Source: JBKBIP01 sp046297495 (GTDB lineage Bacteria > Planctomycetota > Planctomycetia > Gemmatales > Gemmataceae). Taken from it: DNA of 64,000 nt. The stretch lies in the NCBI GenBank assembly GCA_046297495.1, contig JBKBIP010000026.1:1-64000 (forward strand), given 5' to 3'. Under the pieces are notes generated by a model. That model ran no database searches and was not told the origin of the DNA. It was given only the letters and a program-made list of their open reading frames with translations. Made by a program: the position numbers and the translations under genes. This document shows positions 8,740 through 16,821 of this stretch, piece by piece (within the stretch, counting starts at the first letter, position 1; every line of letters starts with the position of its first letter).

Positions 8740-9405
8740 TTATTCCGCTTTCTCCTCGCTAAGCAAGCCGACCAATCCTTCGCGGCCGATAGCGAAACGA
8801 CGGTCGCCGACCTCCAACTCGAACAAGAAATCCAACGGCTGATAGTCGCGGATGAGCACGACAGCCCCCGGCACCAACCCCAGCTCTTGCCAGCGCCGCA
8901 ATCGCTCCGGGTCGTCGTCCTGGGCTTCCCGAATGACTGCTGATTGTCCGGCGCAAAATTCATTGAGCGGTCGCAGCTGGCGTTGGGTGATGATCCCTTC
9001 GCGCGTCGGGATGGGATGGCCGTGCGGGTCTTCGAGCGGCTCCCCCAGATAAGACGCCAGAGCCTGTTCCAGACGCGGCGAGATGGCGTGTTCGAGGCGC
9101 TCGGCCTCGGCATCGACTTCGCTCCAATCCAGGCCGAGCACGCGCGTCAGGAACAGCTCCACCAGCCGATGCCGACGAATGACACGGCGGGCTTCCCGAA
9201 CCCCTTGCGCCGTCAAGCGGGCGCCATACCCCGGTTCGTAGCTGATCCAGCCCCCTTCCGCCAGCCGTTTCAACATCCCCGTGACCGACGACGCTTTCAC
9301 TGTCAATTCTGTGGCAATATCTGCGGGGGAAACGGTCTTCTCGACCCCTCCCAGCCGATGAATGGCTTTGAGGTAATCCTCCACCGCCGTCGTCGGTTGC
9401 GACAT
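8740..9405 (-). CDS. DtxR/MntR-type metal-dependent regulator
   Basis: 221 residues: N-terminal winged helix (residues 1-65, VEDYLKAIHRLGG ... ADIATELTVKASSVTGMLKRLAEGGWI), dimerisation and metal-binding domain (about 66-145, with the HRLVELFL and HAISPRLEQAL helices), and a C-terminal FeoA/SH3-like domain (about 155-221). This is the full-length architecture of iron or manganese repressors such as MntR, IdeR and DtxR. SD GAGGA precedes the ATG. There is no adjacent transporter; the nearest metal transporter is the P-type ATPase at 27-29 kb, and a link is only a guess. Confidence 0.88.
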   Translation of the reverse strand: MSQPTTAVEDYLKAIHRLGGVEKTVSPADIATELTVKASSVTGMLKRLAEGGWISYEPGYGARLTAQGVREARRVIRRHRLVELFLTRVLGLDWSEVDAEAERLEHAISPRLEQALASYLGEPLEDPHGHPIPTREGIITQRQLRPLNEFCAGQSAVIREAQDDDPERLRRWQELGLVPGAVVLIRDYQPLDFLFELEVGDRRFAIGREGLVGLLSEEKAE

Positions 9406-9635
9406 GCCTATTCCTCATGCATGGAGATTCAATACGTTGTGGGAACAGCCGCGCGTCGAAGCACCAGCCTGGTTACTATTGTAGAGGGAATGACGCTCGG
9501 AACCACGACGGGCGGCGGTACGCGGGGGGAAAGAAGGGTTCTCCGATGAATCGCCCGTGTTGTCCCTGGTCATTGCCTACCCCAATCATGTATATTGGAC
9601 CTTTTAGGGCCAAGTCGAATTTTTGCTGAGGAGAT

Positions 9636-9689
9636 ATGGCCCCTTCGAGTTTCACGACTTTCCTACCATGCAACCAACCCAAGACCTGA
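9636..9689 (+). CDS. Possible 17-residue leader peptide overlapping the DAHP synthase start
   Basis: ATG at 9636 has GAGGAG just upstream (9628-9633, tight spacing). The frame reads 17 codons with two Phe, ending with TGA at 9687-9689, and runs across the DAHP synthase ATG at 9668 in a different frame. The DAHP synthase ATG itself has no visible SD, so translation may depend on coupling from this small frame. Too short to judge by codon use. Confidence 0.3.
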   Translation: MAPSSFTTFLPCNQPKT

Positions 9690-10729
9690 ATATCGTTCAA
9701 ACCGTGCCGCTGGTCGCGCCGCGTCGGCTTACCGCGGAGATGCCGATGTCCGACGCGGTCAACCGCACGGTCGTCGAAGCCCGCGAGCATGTCAAGCAAA
9801 TTCTCGATGGTCGGGATCGCCGCTTGTTGGTGATCGTCGGGCCGTGCTCGATTCATGATCCATCGGCGGCGCTGGATTACGCCCGCCGACTGCGCCAGCT
9901 GGCGCGCGATGTGGCGGACCGCATCTTCTTGGTGATGCGCGTCTATTTCGAGAAACCGCGCACCACCGTCGGTTGGAAAGGGTTGATCAACGATCCGCAT
10001 TTGAATGACACCTTCGACATGGCGACCGGCTTGCGGCTGGCTCGGCAAATCCTGCTCGATATTGGTGACATGGGACTGCCCGCCGGCACGGAGATGCTGG
10101 AGCCGATCACGCCGCAGTACATCGCCGACCTGGTCACATGGGCGTCCATCGGTGCCCGCACCACAGAATCGCCGACGCATCGGCAGATGGCCAGCGGCTT
10201 GTCCATGCCAGTCGGCTTCAAGAACGGCACCGACGGCAACCTACAATCCGCCCTCGATGCCATGCTCGCCTCGCGCCAGCCGCACCGCTTTTTGGGGATC
10301 GATCCCAACGGCAGCACCTGCATCGTGCAGACCAAGGGGAATTCGTGGGGCCATCTCATCCTGCGCGGCGGCCGCTCCGGCACCAACTACGCCGCCGACC
10401 AGCTGCGCCATGCCGCCAGCTGTCTCGAAGTGATGGGACTGCCGCCGCGCCTGATGGTCGATTGCAGCCACGCCAATTCCGACAAAGACTATCGCAAGCA
10501 AGAAATCGTCTGGAATGCCGTCATTCAACAACGCCTGGAAGGAAATGACACCATCATCGGTCTGATGTTGGAAAGCAACTTGCACGAAGGCAATCAGAAA
10601 CTCACCGCCGACCTGTCGCAACTGCGCTACGGCGTGTCCATCACCGATAGCTGCATCGACTGGCCCACCACCGAACGCCTCATCCGCCATGCTTACGATC
10701 AACTGCCAAGCCAACTTGCCGTTCGCTAA
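9668..10729 (+). CDS. aroG: 3-deoxy-7-phosphoheptulonate (DAHP) synthase, class I AroG type
   Basis: 353 residues, matching AroF/G/H length. It condenses PEP and erythrose-4-phosphate, the first step of the shikimate pathway. Motifs seen: LVIVGPCSIHDPSAALDYA, VMRVYFEKPRTTVGWKGLINDP, GARTTESPTHRQMASGL, PVGFKNGTDG and MVDCSHANSDK, which are the PEP- and metal-binding elements of the family. ATG 9668 starts where homologs begin (DLNIVQTVPLVAPRRL); a longer TTG frame is unlikely because the GAGGAG would lie inside it. Which amino acid inhibits it cannot be read. A hairpin GCCAACTT/AAGTTGGC (10710-10735) overlaps the stop codon. Confidence 0.93.
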   Translation: MQPTQDLNIVQTVPLVAPRRLTAEMPMSDAVNRTVVEAREHVKQILDGRDRRLLVIVGPCSIHDPSAALDYARRLRQLARDVADRIFLVMRVYFEKPRTTVGWKGLINDPHLNDTFDMATGLRLARQILLDIGDMGLPAGTEMLEPITPQYIADLVTWASIGARTTESPTHRQMASGLSMPVGFKNGTDGNLQSALDAMLASRQPHRFLGIDPNGSTCIVQTKGNSWGHLILRGGRSGTNYAADQLRHAASCLEVMGLPPRLMVDCSHANSDKDYRKQEIVWNAVIQQRLEGNDTIIGLMLESNLHEGNQKLTADLSQLRYGVSITDSCIDWPTTERLIRHAYDQLPSQLAVR

Positions 10730-10815
10730 GTTGGCAGCCATGATGGGGGAGCTATTGCTGGTGGAAAAGGGATGGCTTGGCGCTCGCGTTGGCAGGGACG
10801 GACGCTGGTTTTCCG

Positions 10816-11385
10816 CTACTCCTCCCCCTTTTCTCGCAGTACCACGCGCAGCTTCTGCAAGGCCGAGCGCATTTGTGTCTTGATGGTGCCAACAGGAGTG
10901 TGGCGGAGGTCGGCGATTTCCTCGTAGGTGAGGGAGCCGTTTTGCCGAAGGAGAAATACTTCCTGTTCCTCGGGGCGCAAATCCAGCAACGTGGCTCGCA
11001 ATCGATTCAAGCATTCTTGATGGACCGCGTTGTCCGATGGCGAGTGGTTGTCCGAACAAGGCAGGGTTTGCGCGGCGCTGTCGGCCAGCGGCTTGGCCTT
11101 GCGCCGCCAAGCACTACGCCGCAGGTCCTTGGCGGCATTGAGGCCGACACGGAATATCCAGGCTTTGAGATTATGCACGTCGGTCACGCCTTGGCGCGAA
11201 CGCCAACATTTCAAGAACGCATCTTGGGCGGCGTCCTGCGCATCGTCTTGATTACCGAGAACGAAATACAGAGTGCTGACCAGCTCCGCGCGGATGGCGT
11301 TGAATGCTTCCACCAACAGATCATCAGGATGGGGCCAGGCACCCCGGGCCGTCCGCTCGGGCATTTCCACTGCCAGTTTGCTCAT
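10816..11385 (-). CDS. ECF-type RNA polymerase sigma factor
   Basis: 189 residues. Region 2 (about 15-80) contains the LYFVLGNQDDAQDAAQDAFLKCW core-binding helix, and region 4 (about 125-180) the DLRPEEQEVFLLRQNGSLTYEEIADLRHTPVGTIKTQMRSALQKL helix-turn-helix. GGGGGAGTG precedes the ATG at 11385, so the longer upstream frame is rejected. No anti-sigma gene follows; the gene is divergent from selA across a 500-bp gap. Regulon unknown. Confidence 0.88.
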   Translation of the reverse strand: MSKLAVEMPERTARGAWPHPDDLLVEAFNAIRAELVSTLYFVLGNQDDAQDAAQDAFLKCWRSRQGVTDVHNLKAWIFRVGLNAAKDLRRSAWRRKAKPLADSAAQTLPCSDNHSPSDNAVHQECLNRLRATLLDLRPEEQEVFLLRQNGSLTYEEIADLRHTPVGTIKTQMRSALQKLRVVLREKGEE

Positions 11386-11886
11386 CGTCGGGACACTCCC
11401 CCGCGACCCCAAGACGGGACTATGGAAAGGTGTCGGATCCAGGTATAGTACCGCGCGATAGGGACGAACGACCGCCGCCAACCTAACATGTTGGACCGGC
11501 GCAACGCCGCCACGCCAAGGATGCTGTTATTGTGGCATGTTGGCGAGGAGTTTTCCAGGACTTCCTCGATATTTTTTCCAGGATTCCCGCGCCGGCGGTG
11601 GTCGGCACATTAGGGGTGGCAATGAATCCTTGGAACGGGACGGGCACCTGGCGAGCGGGGGGGGGTAGCTCTCCGGCGCAGGGCGTTATCCGAGGGATGA
11701 CAGCGCTCCGCGCGTCGGTTGACATCATGTAACCAAAATGGCCAGCTGCAACCTGTGTCGTGCGCCCATACTCGAATCGGGTGGAAAATTGCAAAAGCGT
11801 TTTCGCTTGGGTGAACCATGAGAACAAGGTACACTCGGCGCGGTACCCTAAAGCGGTTTGCCATTGCATTCACGAGAAATCGACCA
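11386..11886. other. Divergent intergenic region between ECF sigma factor and selA
   Basis: About 500 bp with no credible gene. I looked for a selenocysteine tRNA here (UCA anticodon arm, long variable arm, T-loop) and did not find one. It should contain the promoters of both flanking genes, but no box stands out clearly. Confidence 0.5.
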
Positions 11887-13290
11887 ATGCCTGACAATCC
11901 TTATCGCCATCTTCCCGCCGTCCACGCCATCTTGGCGACCGCCCCCATACGGGCCGTCGCCGGGCGGCATGCCCATGAACAGATTGTGACAGCGATTCGA
12001 CACGAGCTGGCCATTTTGCGTCAGCGCCTAAGTCAAGGAGGCGTGGTTGACGGCTTGGCGGATGCGGAGGCCCTCGCCCAGCGCGTGGTCGAGCGCCTGG
12101 ATCAAGACGTGCGTCCCAAGCTGCGGCGGGTGATCAACGCCACCGGCATCGTCCTGCACACCAATTTAGGCCGGGCGACCTGTGCCGAGGCTGCCGCTCA
12201 AGCCGCGTATGAGGCGGCGCGCGGCTATCTCAATCTGGAACTCGACTTGGAAACCGGCAAGCGTTCCTCGCGGCAAATCGCCATCCGTGAATGGGTGTGT
12301 CGCTTGACCGGGGCTGAGTCGGCCACGGCGGTCAACAACAACGCTGCCGCCACCGTCATCGCGCTGCATGCCTTGTGTCAAGGAAAAGAGGTCATCATCT
12401 CGCGCGGCCAGCTCATCGAGATCGGCGGTAGCTTCCGCATTCCTGAAATCATGGCCGTCAGCGGGGCGATCCTGCGTGAAGTCGGCACCACCAACATTAC
12501 TCGTTTAGCGGACTATGAACGAGCCATCGGCCCCAACACCGGCGCGTTGCTTCAGGTGCATTCCAGCAACTACCGCATCTCCGGCTTCACCAAGGCGGTG
12601 CCGTTGACGGATTTGACGGCGCTGGGTCAAAAGCACCAGCTGCCGGTCATCGATGACATCGGCAGCGGCGCGCTCATCGATTTCGCCCGCTTCGGGTTCA
12701 CAGGGGAGCCGGTGGCGCGGCAGAGCATCACCGCCGGGGCCGATCTCGTCTTGTTCAGCGGTGACAAGCTATTGGGGGGACCCCAAGCCGGCATTCTGGC
12801 GGGGCGCCAGGAGTTCATCCAGAAAATCGAAAAGGACCCCCTCATGCGGGCTTTTCGGCTTGATAAGATGACCCTGGCCGCCCTGGAAGCAACGCTACGG
12901 CTATATCTCAACGAGGAACACGCCCTGCGCGACATCCCCACCTTACGGATGTTGAACACCCCCTGGGAAGAATTGCGGCAACGGGCCGAACGCCTGGCGG
13001 AACGATTGCGGGATGTTCACGGCATCGCGCAGGCGATGGCTCGTGACGACGTGGCCTATGTCGGGGGCGGCTCGTTGCCCGATCAGACCCTGCCCACCGC
13101 CGTCGTCGAAGTGACCGCCCATCATCTAAGTGACTCGGAATTGGCGTACCGTCTGCGGATCGGCATTCCCGCCGTCGTCGGCCGCTTACGCGATGAGAAA
13201 TTGGTCCTCGATGTTCGTACTATCCATCCACGTCAGGAAGAGGATTTGATCCAAGCGGTGCGTCAGGTGTGTCAACCGCCCGCCGCGTGA
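11887..13290 (+). CDS. selA: L-seryl-tRNA(Sec) selenium transferase (selenocysteine synthase)
   Basis: 467 residues, very close to the length of E. coli SelA. It is the PLP enzyme that turns Ser-tRNA(Sec) into Sec-tRNA(Sec) using selenophosphate. Seen: N-terminal YRHLPAVHAIL, RRVINATGIVLHTNLGRA, AVNNNAAATVIALHAL, VHSSNYRISGF, IDDIGSGALIDF and FSGDKLLGGPQ with the PLP lysine near residue 294. The ATG at 11887 is where family members begin; an upstream ATG adds 23 unrelated residues. It is convergent with a cluster whose thioredoxin-like gene at 14230-14775 carries an in-frame UGA, which gives the enzyme an obvious local client. selB and selD are not in the window. Confidence 0.95.
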   Translation: MPDNPYRHLPAVHAILATAPIRAVAGRHAHEQIVTAIRHELAILRQRLSQGGVVDGLADAEALAQRVVERLDQDVRPKLRRVINATGIVLHTNLGRATCAEAAAQAAYEAARGYLNLELDLETGKRSSRQIAIREWVCRLTGAESATAVNNNAAATVIALHALCQGKEVIISRGQLIEIGGSFRIPEIMAVSGAILREVGTTNITRLADYERAIGPNTGALLQVHSSNYRISGFTKAVPLTDLTALGQKHQLPVIDDIGSGALIDFARFGFTGEPVARQSITAGADLVLFSGDKLLGGPQAGILAGRQEFIQKIEKDPLMRAFRLDKMTLAALEATLRLYLNEEHALRDIPTLRMLNTPWEELRQRAERLAERLRDVHGIAQAMARDDVAYVGGGSLPDQTLPTAVVEVTAHHLSDSELAYRLRIGIPAVVGRLRDEKLVLDVRTIHPRQEEDLIQAVRQVCQPPAA

Positions 13291-13366
13291 AGGGAGTCAT
13301 AGAAGCGTTGGATGGCATTAGCAGAGCGTTCACGCTCGCCGCTCGTCGAAGTAATATCTGCCCCGC

Positions 13367-13852
13367 TCAATAATGCTGACCGCTCTTGCGGATGTGGACC
13401 ATTGGATGTCCGTCATTGAGCAGCTGGCCACTCAAGACGACGGCGAGATACAAGTCGTGGTCGCCAGCGGGATGACGAGCGGCGACCTGACATTCCAAAT
13501 AGGCCAGCGCCTCGCGGAGCAGCGGGGCCGAGCTGGAGTCGCGGTCTACATCCAGGCCGCTGAACGCCGGCGCGTCGAGCGGAAAGCCCCGGCCAAAGTG
13601 AGCGATCATGTCGGTCTGCGTGTCATCGAGAATGTTGAGCACGAAGGTACCCCGGTCCGCCAGCCAGTGAGCGATGGGGCGATCCTTCTTGATGGCCACG
13701 CTCACCAACGGCGGCTCGAAGGAACATTGCTGCACCCAGCTGGCCAACATGCCGGTTTCCTGGTCGCCATGCCGGGCCGTCAGGATGAACAAACCACTCG
13801 GCACCCGCCCCAAGGCAGCGAACAATTGTTTGTGCGCGTCGCTGTCGCTCAT
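13367..13852 (-). CDS. Flavin reductase-like FMN-binding protein
   Basis: 161 residues with the split-barrel FMN-binding fold: LGRVPSGLFILTARHGDQETGMLASWVQQCSFEPPLVSVAIKKDRP is the characteristic N-terminal half, followed by FVLNIL and a FSGLDVDRDSSSAPLL segment. Relatives reduce flavins with NAD(P)H for partner oxygenases or reductases; the partner is unknown. Its ATG overlaps the stop of the thiamine-binding gene (ATGA), so it is last in the five-gene minus-strand cluster that begins with the thioredoxin-like genes. It is convergent with selA, 76 bp away. Confidence 0.85.
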   Translation of the reverse strand: MSDSDAHKQLFAALGRVPSGLFILTARHGDQETGMLASWVQQCSFEPPLVSVAIKKDRPIAHWLADRGTFVLNILDDTQTDMIAHFGRGFPLDAPAFSGLDVDRDSSSAPLLREALAYLECQVAARHPAGDHDLYLAVVLSGQLLNDGHPMVHIRKSGQHY

Positions 13853-14169
13853 GCTTCATCCTCGGTTCGCAATGGTTGCCGGACTTTTTGCCGCACACTC
13901 TCCACTTTGCCGCGCAAACGACCGGCAGCCCCCTTGCGATAATCCATCTTGATCGAACAACTGATACGGTCGCAATCTGATTCCAACTCTTGGAAACAGC
14001 GCCGTACCACGTCCAACACTTGATCCAACTCCCCCTCGATGGTCGTGCCCATCGCGTGCAACCGGTAATCCAACCCACTGGCCGCGACAATCTCCAGACA
14101 GCGGGCCACGTAGGGGCTGACGCTTTCGCCTTTGCCAAGCGGCGTCATGCTGAAATCGAGCAGGACCAT
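13849..14169 (-). CDS. Thiamine-binding protein, MTH1187/DUF77 family
   Basis: 106 residues: MVLLDFSMTPLGKGESVSPYVARCLEI, then GLDYRLHAMGTTIEGELDQVLDVVRRC and DRISCSIKMDYRKG are the hallmarks of the YqgV/MTH1187 ferredoxin-like family, some members of which bind thiamine. GGGAG lies seven bases before the ATG at 14169, so a longer frame beginning at 14208 was not used. It sits between the UGA-containing thioredoxin gene and the flavin reductase, overlapping the latter by four bases. Confidence 0.82.
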   Translation of the reverse strand: MVLLDFSMTPLGKGESVSPYVARCLEIVAASGLDYRLHAMGTTIEGELDQVLDVVRRCFQELESDCDRISCSIKMDYRKGAAGRLRGKVESVRQKVRQPLRTEDEA

Positions 14170-14229
14170 ACCGCGACTCCCGAAAACCAGAAAACCGTCC
14201 ACGTCCACCGCCAGGCACCGGCGTTTCCC

Positions 14230-14775
14230 TCAATTTTTCAACTGTTGCTGGACATATTTCTCGATTTCCGCTGGCTCGGCCCCCTCGAAGCGCTTCACCA
14301 GCTTCCCGTCTCGATCATACACGAAGGTAGTCGGAAACGCGCCGACATCCAACTTGTCTAGCCAGGTGTTCAGGTCGTCTCCTTCCGCGATCACCAGATT
14401 GAGCAGCGTGATTTTGTTATCCTTGAGGAACTTGACGACATCTTGGCGAATGTCCATGTCCTCCGGGTCGTCCAAGTCCAAAGTCATCACGATCAAGCCA
14501 TCCTTGCCCCATTGGTGTTGCATCTCGACCAGATGCGGCATTGCTTCCTCGCAGCTCGTTCAGCCCCGGAACCAGAAGTCCAAGACAACGACCTTGCCCT
14601 TGTGCTTCTGGATCGTTTCCTGAAACTGAGCGAATTTGATCGGCTGGATGACCACCTCAGCTTTCGCTGGCTTGGCCGACGGGTTCGCGGCGGGTGGACT
14701 CACCACGCTCTCCCCACACCCCAAGGCCAAAGCCGCGCCGACGAGCAGCCAGCCGCCCCCTGTTCTCTTCCCCAT
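14230..14775 (-). CDS. Thioredoxin/TlpA-like lipoprotein, predicted selenoprotein (UxxC)
   Basis: 181 residues if the UGA at 14562-14560 is read as selenocysteine 72. Before it: signal peptide with lipobox LALG-C, linker, and VVVLDFWFRG. After it, in the same frame: TSCEEAMPHLVEMQHQWGKDGLIVMTLDLDD, then GAFPTTFVYDRDGKLVKRFEG including the cis-Pro region. The paralog just upstream has FWFRGCVPCEEGMPHL, so UGA falls exactly on the first redox Cys, giving U-T-S-C. Both halves stay conserved, a hairpin of SECIS type follows the UGA, and selA is 940 bp away. Good SD (GGGAGGGG) at the start. Expected role: membrane-anchored thiol-disulfide reductase in the periplasm. A UGA-inactivated pseudogene is the alternative. 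Confidence 0.85.
14520..14536 (-). promoter_or_regulatory. Candidate bacterial SECIS hairpin
   Basis: On the mRNA strand, GCAUCU-GGUCG-AGAUGC forms a perfect 6-bp stem with a five-base loop; the loop begins 30 nt after the UGA, inside the 16-37 nt range described for bacterial SECIS elements. The loop contains GGUC, as in the E. coli fdhF element bound by SelB. The stem lies in the codons for H-L-V-E-M. The Cys paralog has the aligned hairpin (15100-15120), but its loop reads GGCCA. Confidence 0.75.
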
Positions 14776-14820
14776 GCGACCCCTCCCCCATGCAGCAAAA
14801 AACGTGACGAATGACAGTCG

Positions 14821-15444
14821 CTATTTCTTCAACAAGTCCATGACGACCTGTTCGATTTCCTCTGGCTTGCCCCCCTCGAACACTTTGACTTCCTTGCCGT
14901 CGCGGTCATAGATGAATGTCTTTGGAAAAATGCCTAGCTCGAATTTCTCGATGAAACCATCTTCCTCCTCGCCGTCGGCGATGATGAGATTCGTCAATTG
15001 AATGTTATTATCCTTCAACCACTTTGCTGCTCCCGAACGGCGATTCTCAGGATCGATGTCCACGGTTATCACCTCCAAGCCATCCTTGGCGTGATCTTTC
15101 CGCATCTTGGCCAAGTGCGGCATGCCTTCCTCGCAGGGAACGCAACCCCGGAACCAGAAATCTAGCACCAACACCTTGCCCTTTTGTTTCTCGATCAAGG
15201 CTTCCAGGTCGGCCAGCTTGACGTACTGGATGACAACCTCGGATTTAGGCTGTTTATCGTTATTTTCTGTCTTGTCATTGTCCTTTGGTGGACTGGTCTG
15301 GGCGACGGTTGGTGGCGATTTGGTATCGGAGACTGTAGTTTGGGCTTGCCGGTTGGGGGTGTCCGAACCGCCACAGCCGATCACGAAACCCAAAAGCGTC
15401 CCCATGACGGCCACTGTGGCGAATGAATGCTTGTTCCCGCGCAT
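14821..15444 (-). CDS. Thioredoxin/TlpA-like lipoprotein (CVPC)
   Basis: 207 residues: lipoprotein signal ending GFVIG-C, a 45-residue Thr/Pro/Asp/Asn-rich linker, then a TlpA-like thioredoxin domain (residues about 70-207) with VLDFWFRGCVPCEEGMPHLAKM as active site and GIFPKTFIYDRDGKEVKVFEGG in the cis-Pro half. It is the closest paralog of the UGA-containing gene directly downstream. ATG 15444 was chosen over 15450 because AGAGG abuts the latter. Expected role: periplasmic thiol reductase anchored in the membrane; specific partners unknown. Confidence 0.88.
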   Translation of the reverse strand: MRGNKHSFATVAVMGTLLGFVIGCGGSDTPNRQAQTTVSDTKSPPTVAQTSPPKDNDKTENNDKQPKSEVVIQYVKLADLEALIEKQKGKVLVLDFWFRGCVPCEEGMPHLAKMRKDHAKDGLEVITVDIDPENRRSGAAKWLKDNNIQLTNLIIADGEEEDGFIEKFELGIFPKTFIYDRDGKEVKVFEGGKPEEIEQVVMDLLKK

Positions 15445-15475
15445 GCTCATCCTCTCTAGTAAAAATTGGTTTCCA

Positions 15476-15994
15476 TTAGCTCGTCTTCTTCAGCAACTCC
15501 TCAACCAGCTTGTGGACGTTTTGCGTTTGCAAACCGGAGAATTCCTCCACTTTCTGGCCGTCCCGATTATAGACATACGTATGAGGTATGCCGTCGAAAT
15601 TCATGTGGTCTCGCCAAGCTCGTAAATCCTCGGTGTTCCAGGTCAAGTTGATCAGCGCACCGGCCCCCTGCGCCGTCAAGAATTGCTCGGCCCGTTCGAT
15701 GGTCTCTGGTCTCATGGGATTGTCGATATTGAGCGTAACGATGACCAAGCCGTCCTTACCGAATTCTTTTTGCATTTCGACAAGGTGAGGCATGCCATCC
15801 TTGCACGGCCCACAAAATTCGGCCCAGAAATCGACGACCACCACCTTGCCTTTATTCTGAGCGATGATGTTCTCGAACTCGGCATAGGTGACGGGTTTCA
15901 TTTTGATGGGGGCATTGGCATTGGCATCGCCGCAGCCAACCAAGCCGAGGCTGAATAGGGGAAGTAGGAATAATCCCAGTCGGGTTCGGTTCAC
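15476..15994 (-). CDS. Thioredoxin/TlpA-like lipoprotein (CGPC)
   Basis: 172 residues from a GTG start at 15994, chosen because AGGAG lies six bases upstream; the longer ATG frame has no such site. Lipoprotein signal LGLVG-C, then a thioredoxin domain with VVDFWAEFCGPCKDGMPHLVEM, and DGIPHTYVYNRDGQKVEEFSG downstream. First of three tandem paralogs (CGPC, CVPC, UTSC). The CGPC motif is the classic thioredoxin one. The three are spaced by 31-45 bp and likely co-transcribed, perhaps handling different oxidised substrates. Confidence 0.88.
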   Translation of the reverse strand: MNRTRLGLFLLPLFSLGLVGCGDANANAPIKMKPVTYAEFENIIAQNKGKVVVVDFWAEFCGPCKDGMPHLVEMQKEFGKDGLVIVTLNIDNPMRPETIERAEQFLTAQGAGALINLTWNTEDLRAWRDHMNFDGIPHTYVYNRDGQKVEEFSGLQTQNVHKLVEELLKKTS

Positions 15995-16075
15995 GTCCAA
16001 CTCCTGTCTGAAAAGAGACACGATGGCTTTCAGCTTCAAGGTTATCCTAGGGGAAAACGGCGACGCTGGCCAAGA

Positions 16076-16780
16076 TCAGCCTCCGTGCGTGATGCGATAG
16101 AGCGTCCCCTTGACGCGGCGGCCGCCGGGTTCGCCGGCGCGCATCATCTGGGTGGTGAACTGGAGGCCATAGGCGGGCAGGGTCTCGCGCAGCAGCTGGG
16201 CGGGCGGGCGATCCTGATCGATGGCCAAGCACACGCCGTCGGGTAGTAAGACTTTGCGAACCAGCGCCACCAGCGGCTCGACGTTGCGCATCTCGTAGAG
16301 TAGATCGGAAAGCAAAATAACTGGCACGTGCAAATCATCCGGTGGCCAGCGCCAGTCCATTTGCAAGACGCGAAACTCGGCGAAACCGTTGAGGCGAGCG
16401 TTGGCGGCGGCGAAGCGCAGGGCGGTGGCGTCGTAATCGCTGAAGATGACGCGCAAGCCGCGCGCCAGCGCGGCGATCCCCGGCAGACCCAAGCCGCAGC
16501 CGACTTCCAGCACTTCCAGTCCCGGCGGCCACGATTCGCGCAAGATCGCCTTGGCCAAGGCCCGCGCCATGGGCCACAGGTCCGCCCAATAGGGGAGACA
16601 TTCATCCAGCTGAAACGCCTGACGTACCTTGGGGTCGTCCAGCAAACGATCCGATTCCGCCGGACGCTCAATCAGGAACACGTGGTCATTGACGATGACG
16701 CGCTCGCGCGTCAGCTCGCCGAGCGCTTCCAGAGGCGTTTCCGGTAAGTGTGGTTCAGAGGCGGTGGATTCAGGAGACAT
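16076..16780 (-). CDS. Class I SAM-dependent methyltransferase (METTL/Nnt1-like)
   Basis: 234 residues with a Rossmann methyltransferase core: VLEVGCGLGLPGIAALARG (motif I, SAM binding), IFSDYDATALRFAAANARLNG (motif II) and VILLSDLLYEMRNVEPL (motif IV/post I). The arrangement, with PYWADLWPMARALAKAIL just before motif I, is typical of the METTL/Methyltransf_16 group that methylates lysines or small molecules. Substrate unknown. 81 bp separate it from the thioredoxin cluster downstream; the two may or may not share a transcript. Confidence 0.83.
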   Translation of the reverse strand: MSPESTASEPHLPETPLEALGELTRERVIVNDHVFLIERPAESDRLLDDPKVRQAFQLDECLPYWADLWPMARALAKAILRESWPPGLEVLEVGCGLGLPGIAALARGLRVIFSDYDATALRFAAANARLNGFAEFRVLQMDWRWPPDDLHVPVILLSDLLYEMRNVEPLVALVRKVLLPDGVCLAIDQDRPPAQLLRETLPAYGLQFTTQMMRAGEPGGRRVKGTLYRITHGG

Positions 16781-16821
16781 GGTTCATTTGGTTTAGCGTG
16801 CGAGCCCCAGGCGAGCACCTC

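Noticed and set aside
11386..11886. Search for selC (tRNA-Sec) next to selA
   Set aside because: No UCA anticodon arm, long variable arm or T-loop found.
14541..14562. Treating 14560-14775 and 14230-14541 as two genes or as a pseudogene
   Set aside because: Same frame, single UGA on a redox Cys, hairpin of SECIS type and selA nearby favour a selenoprotein.
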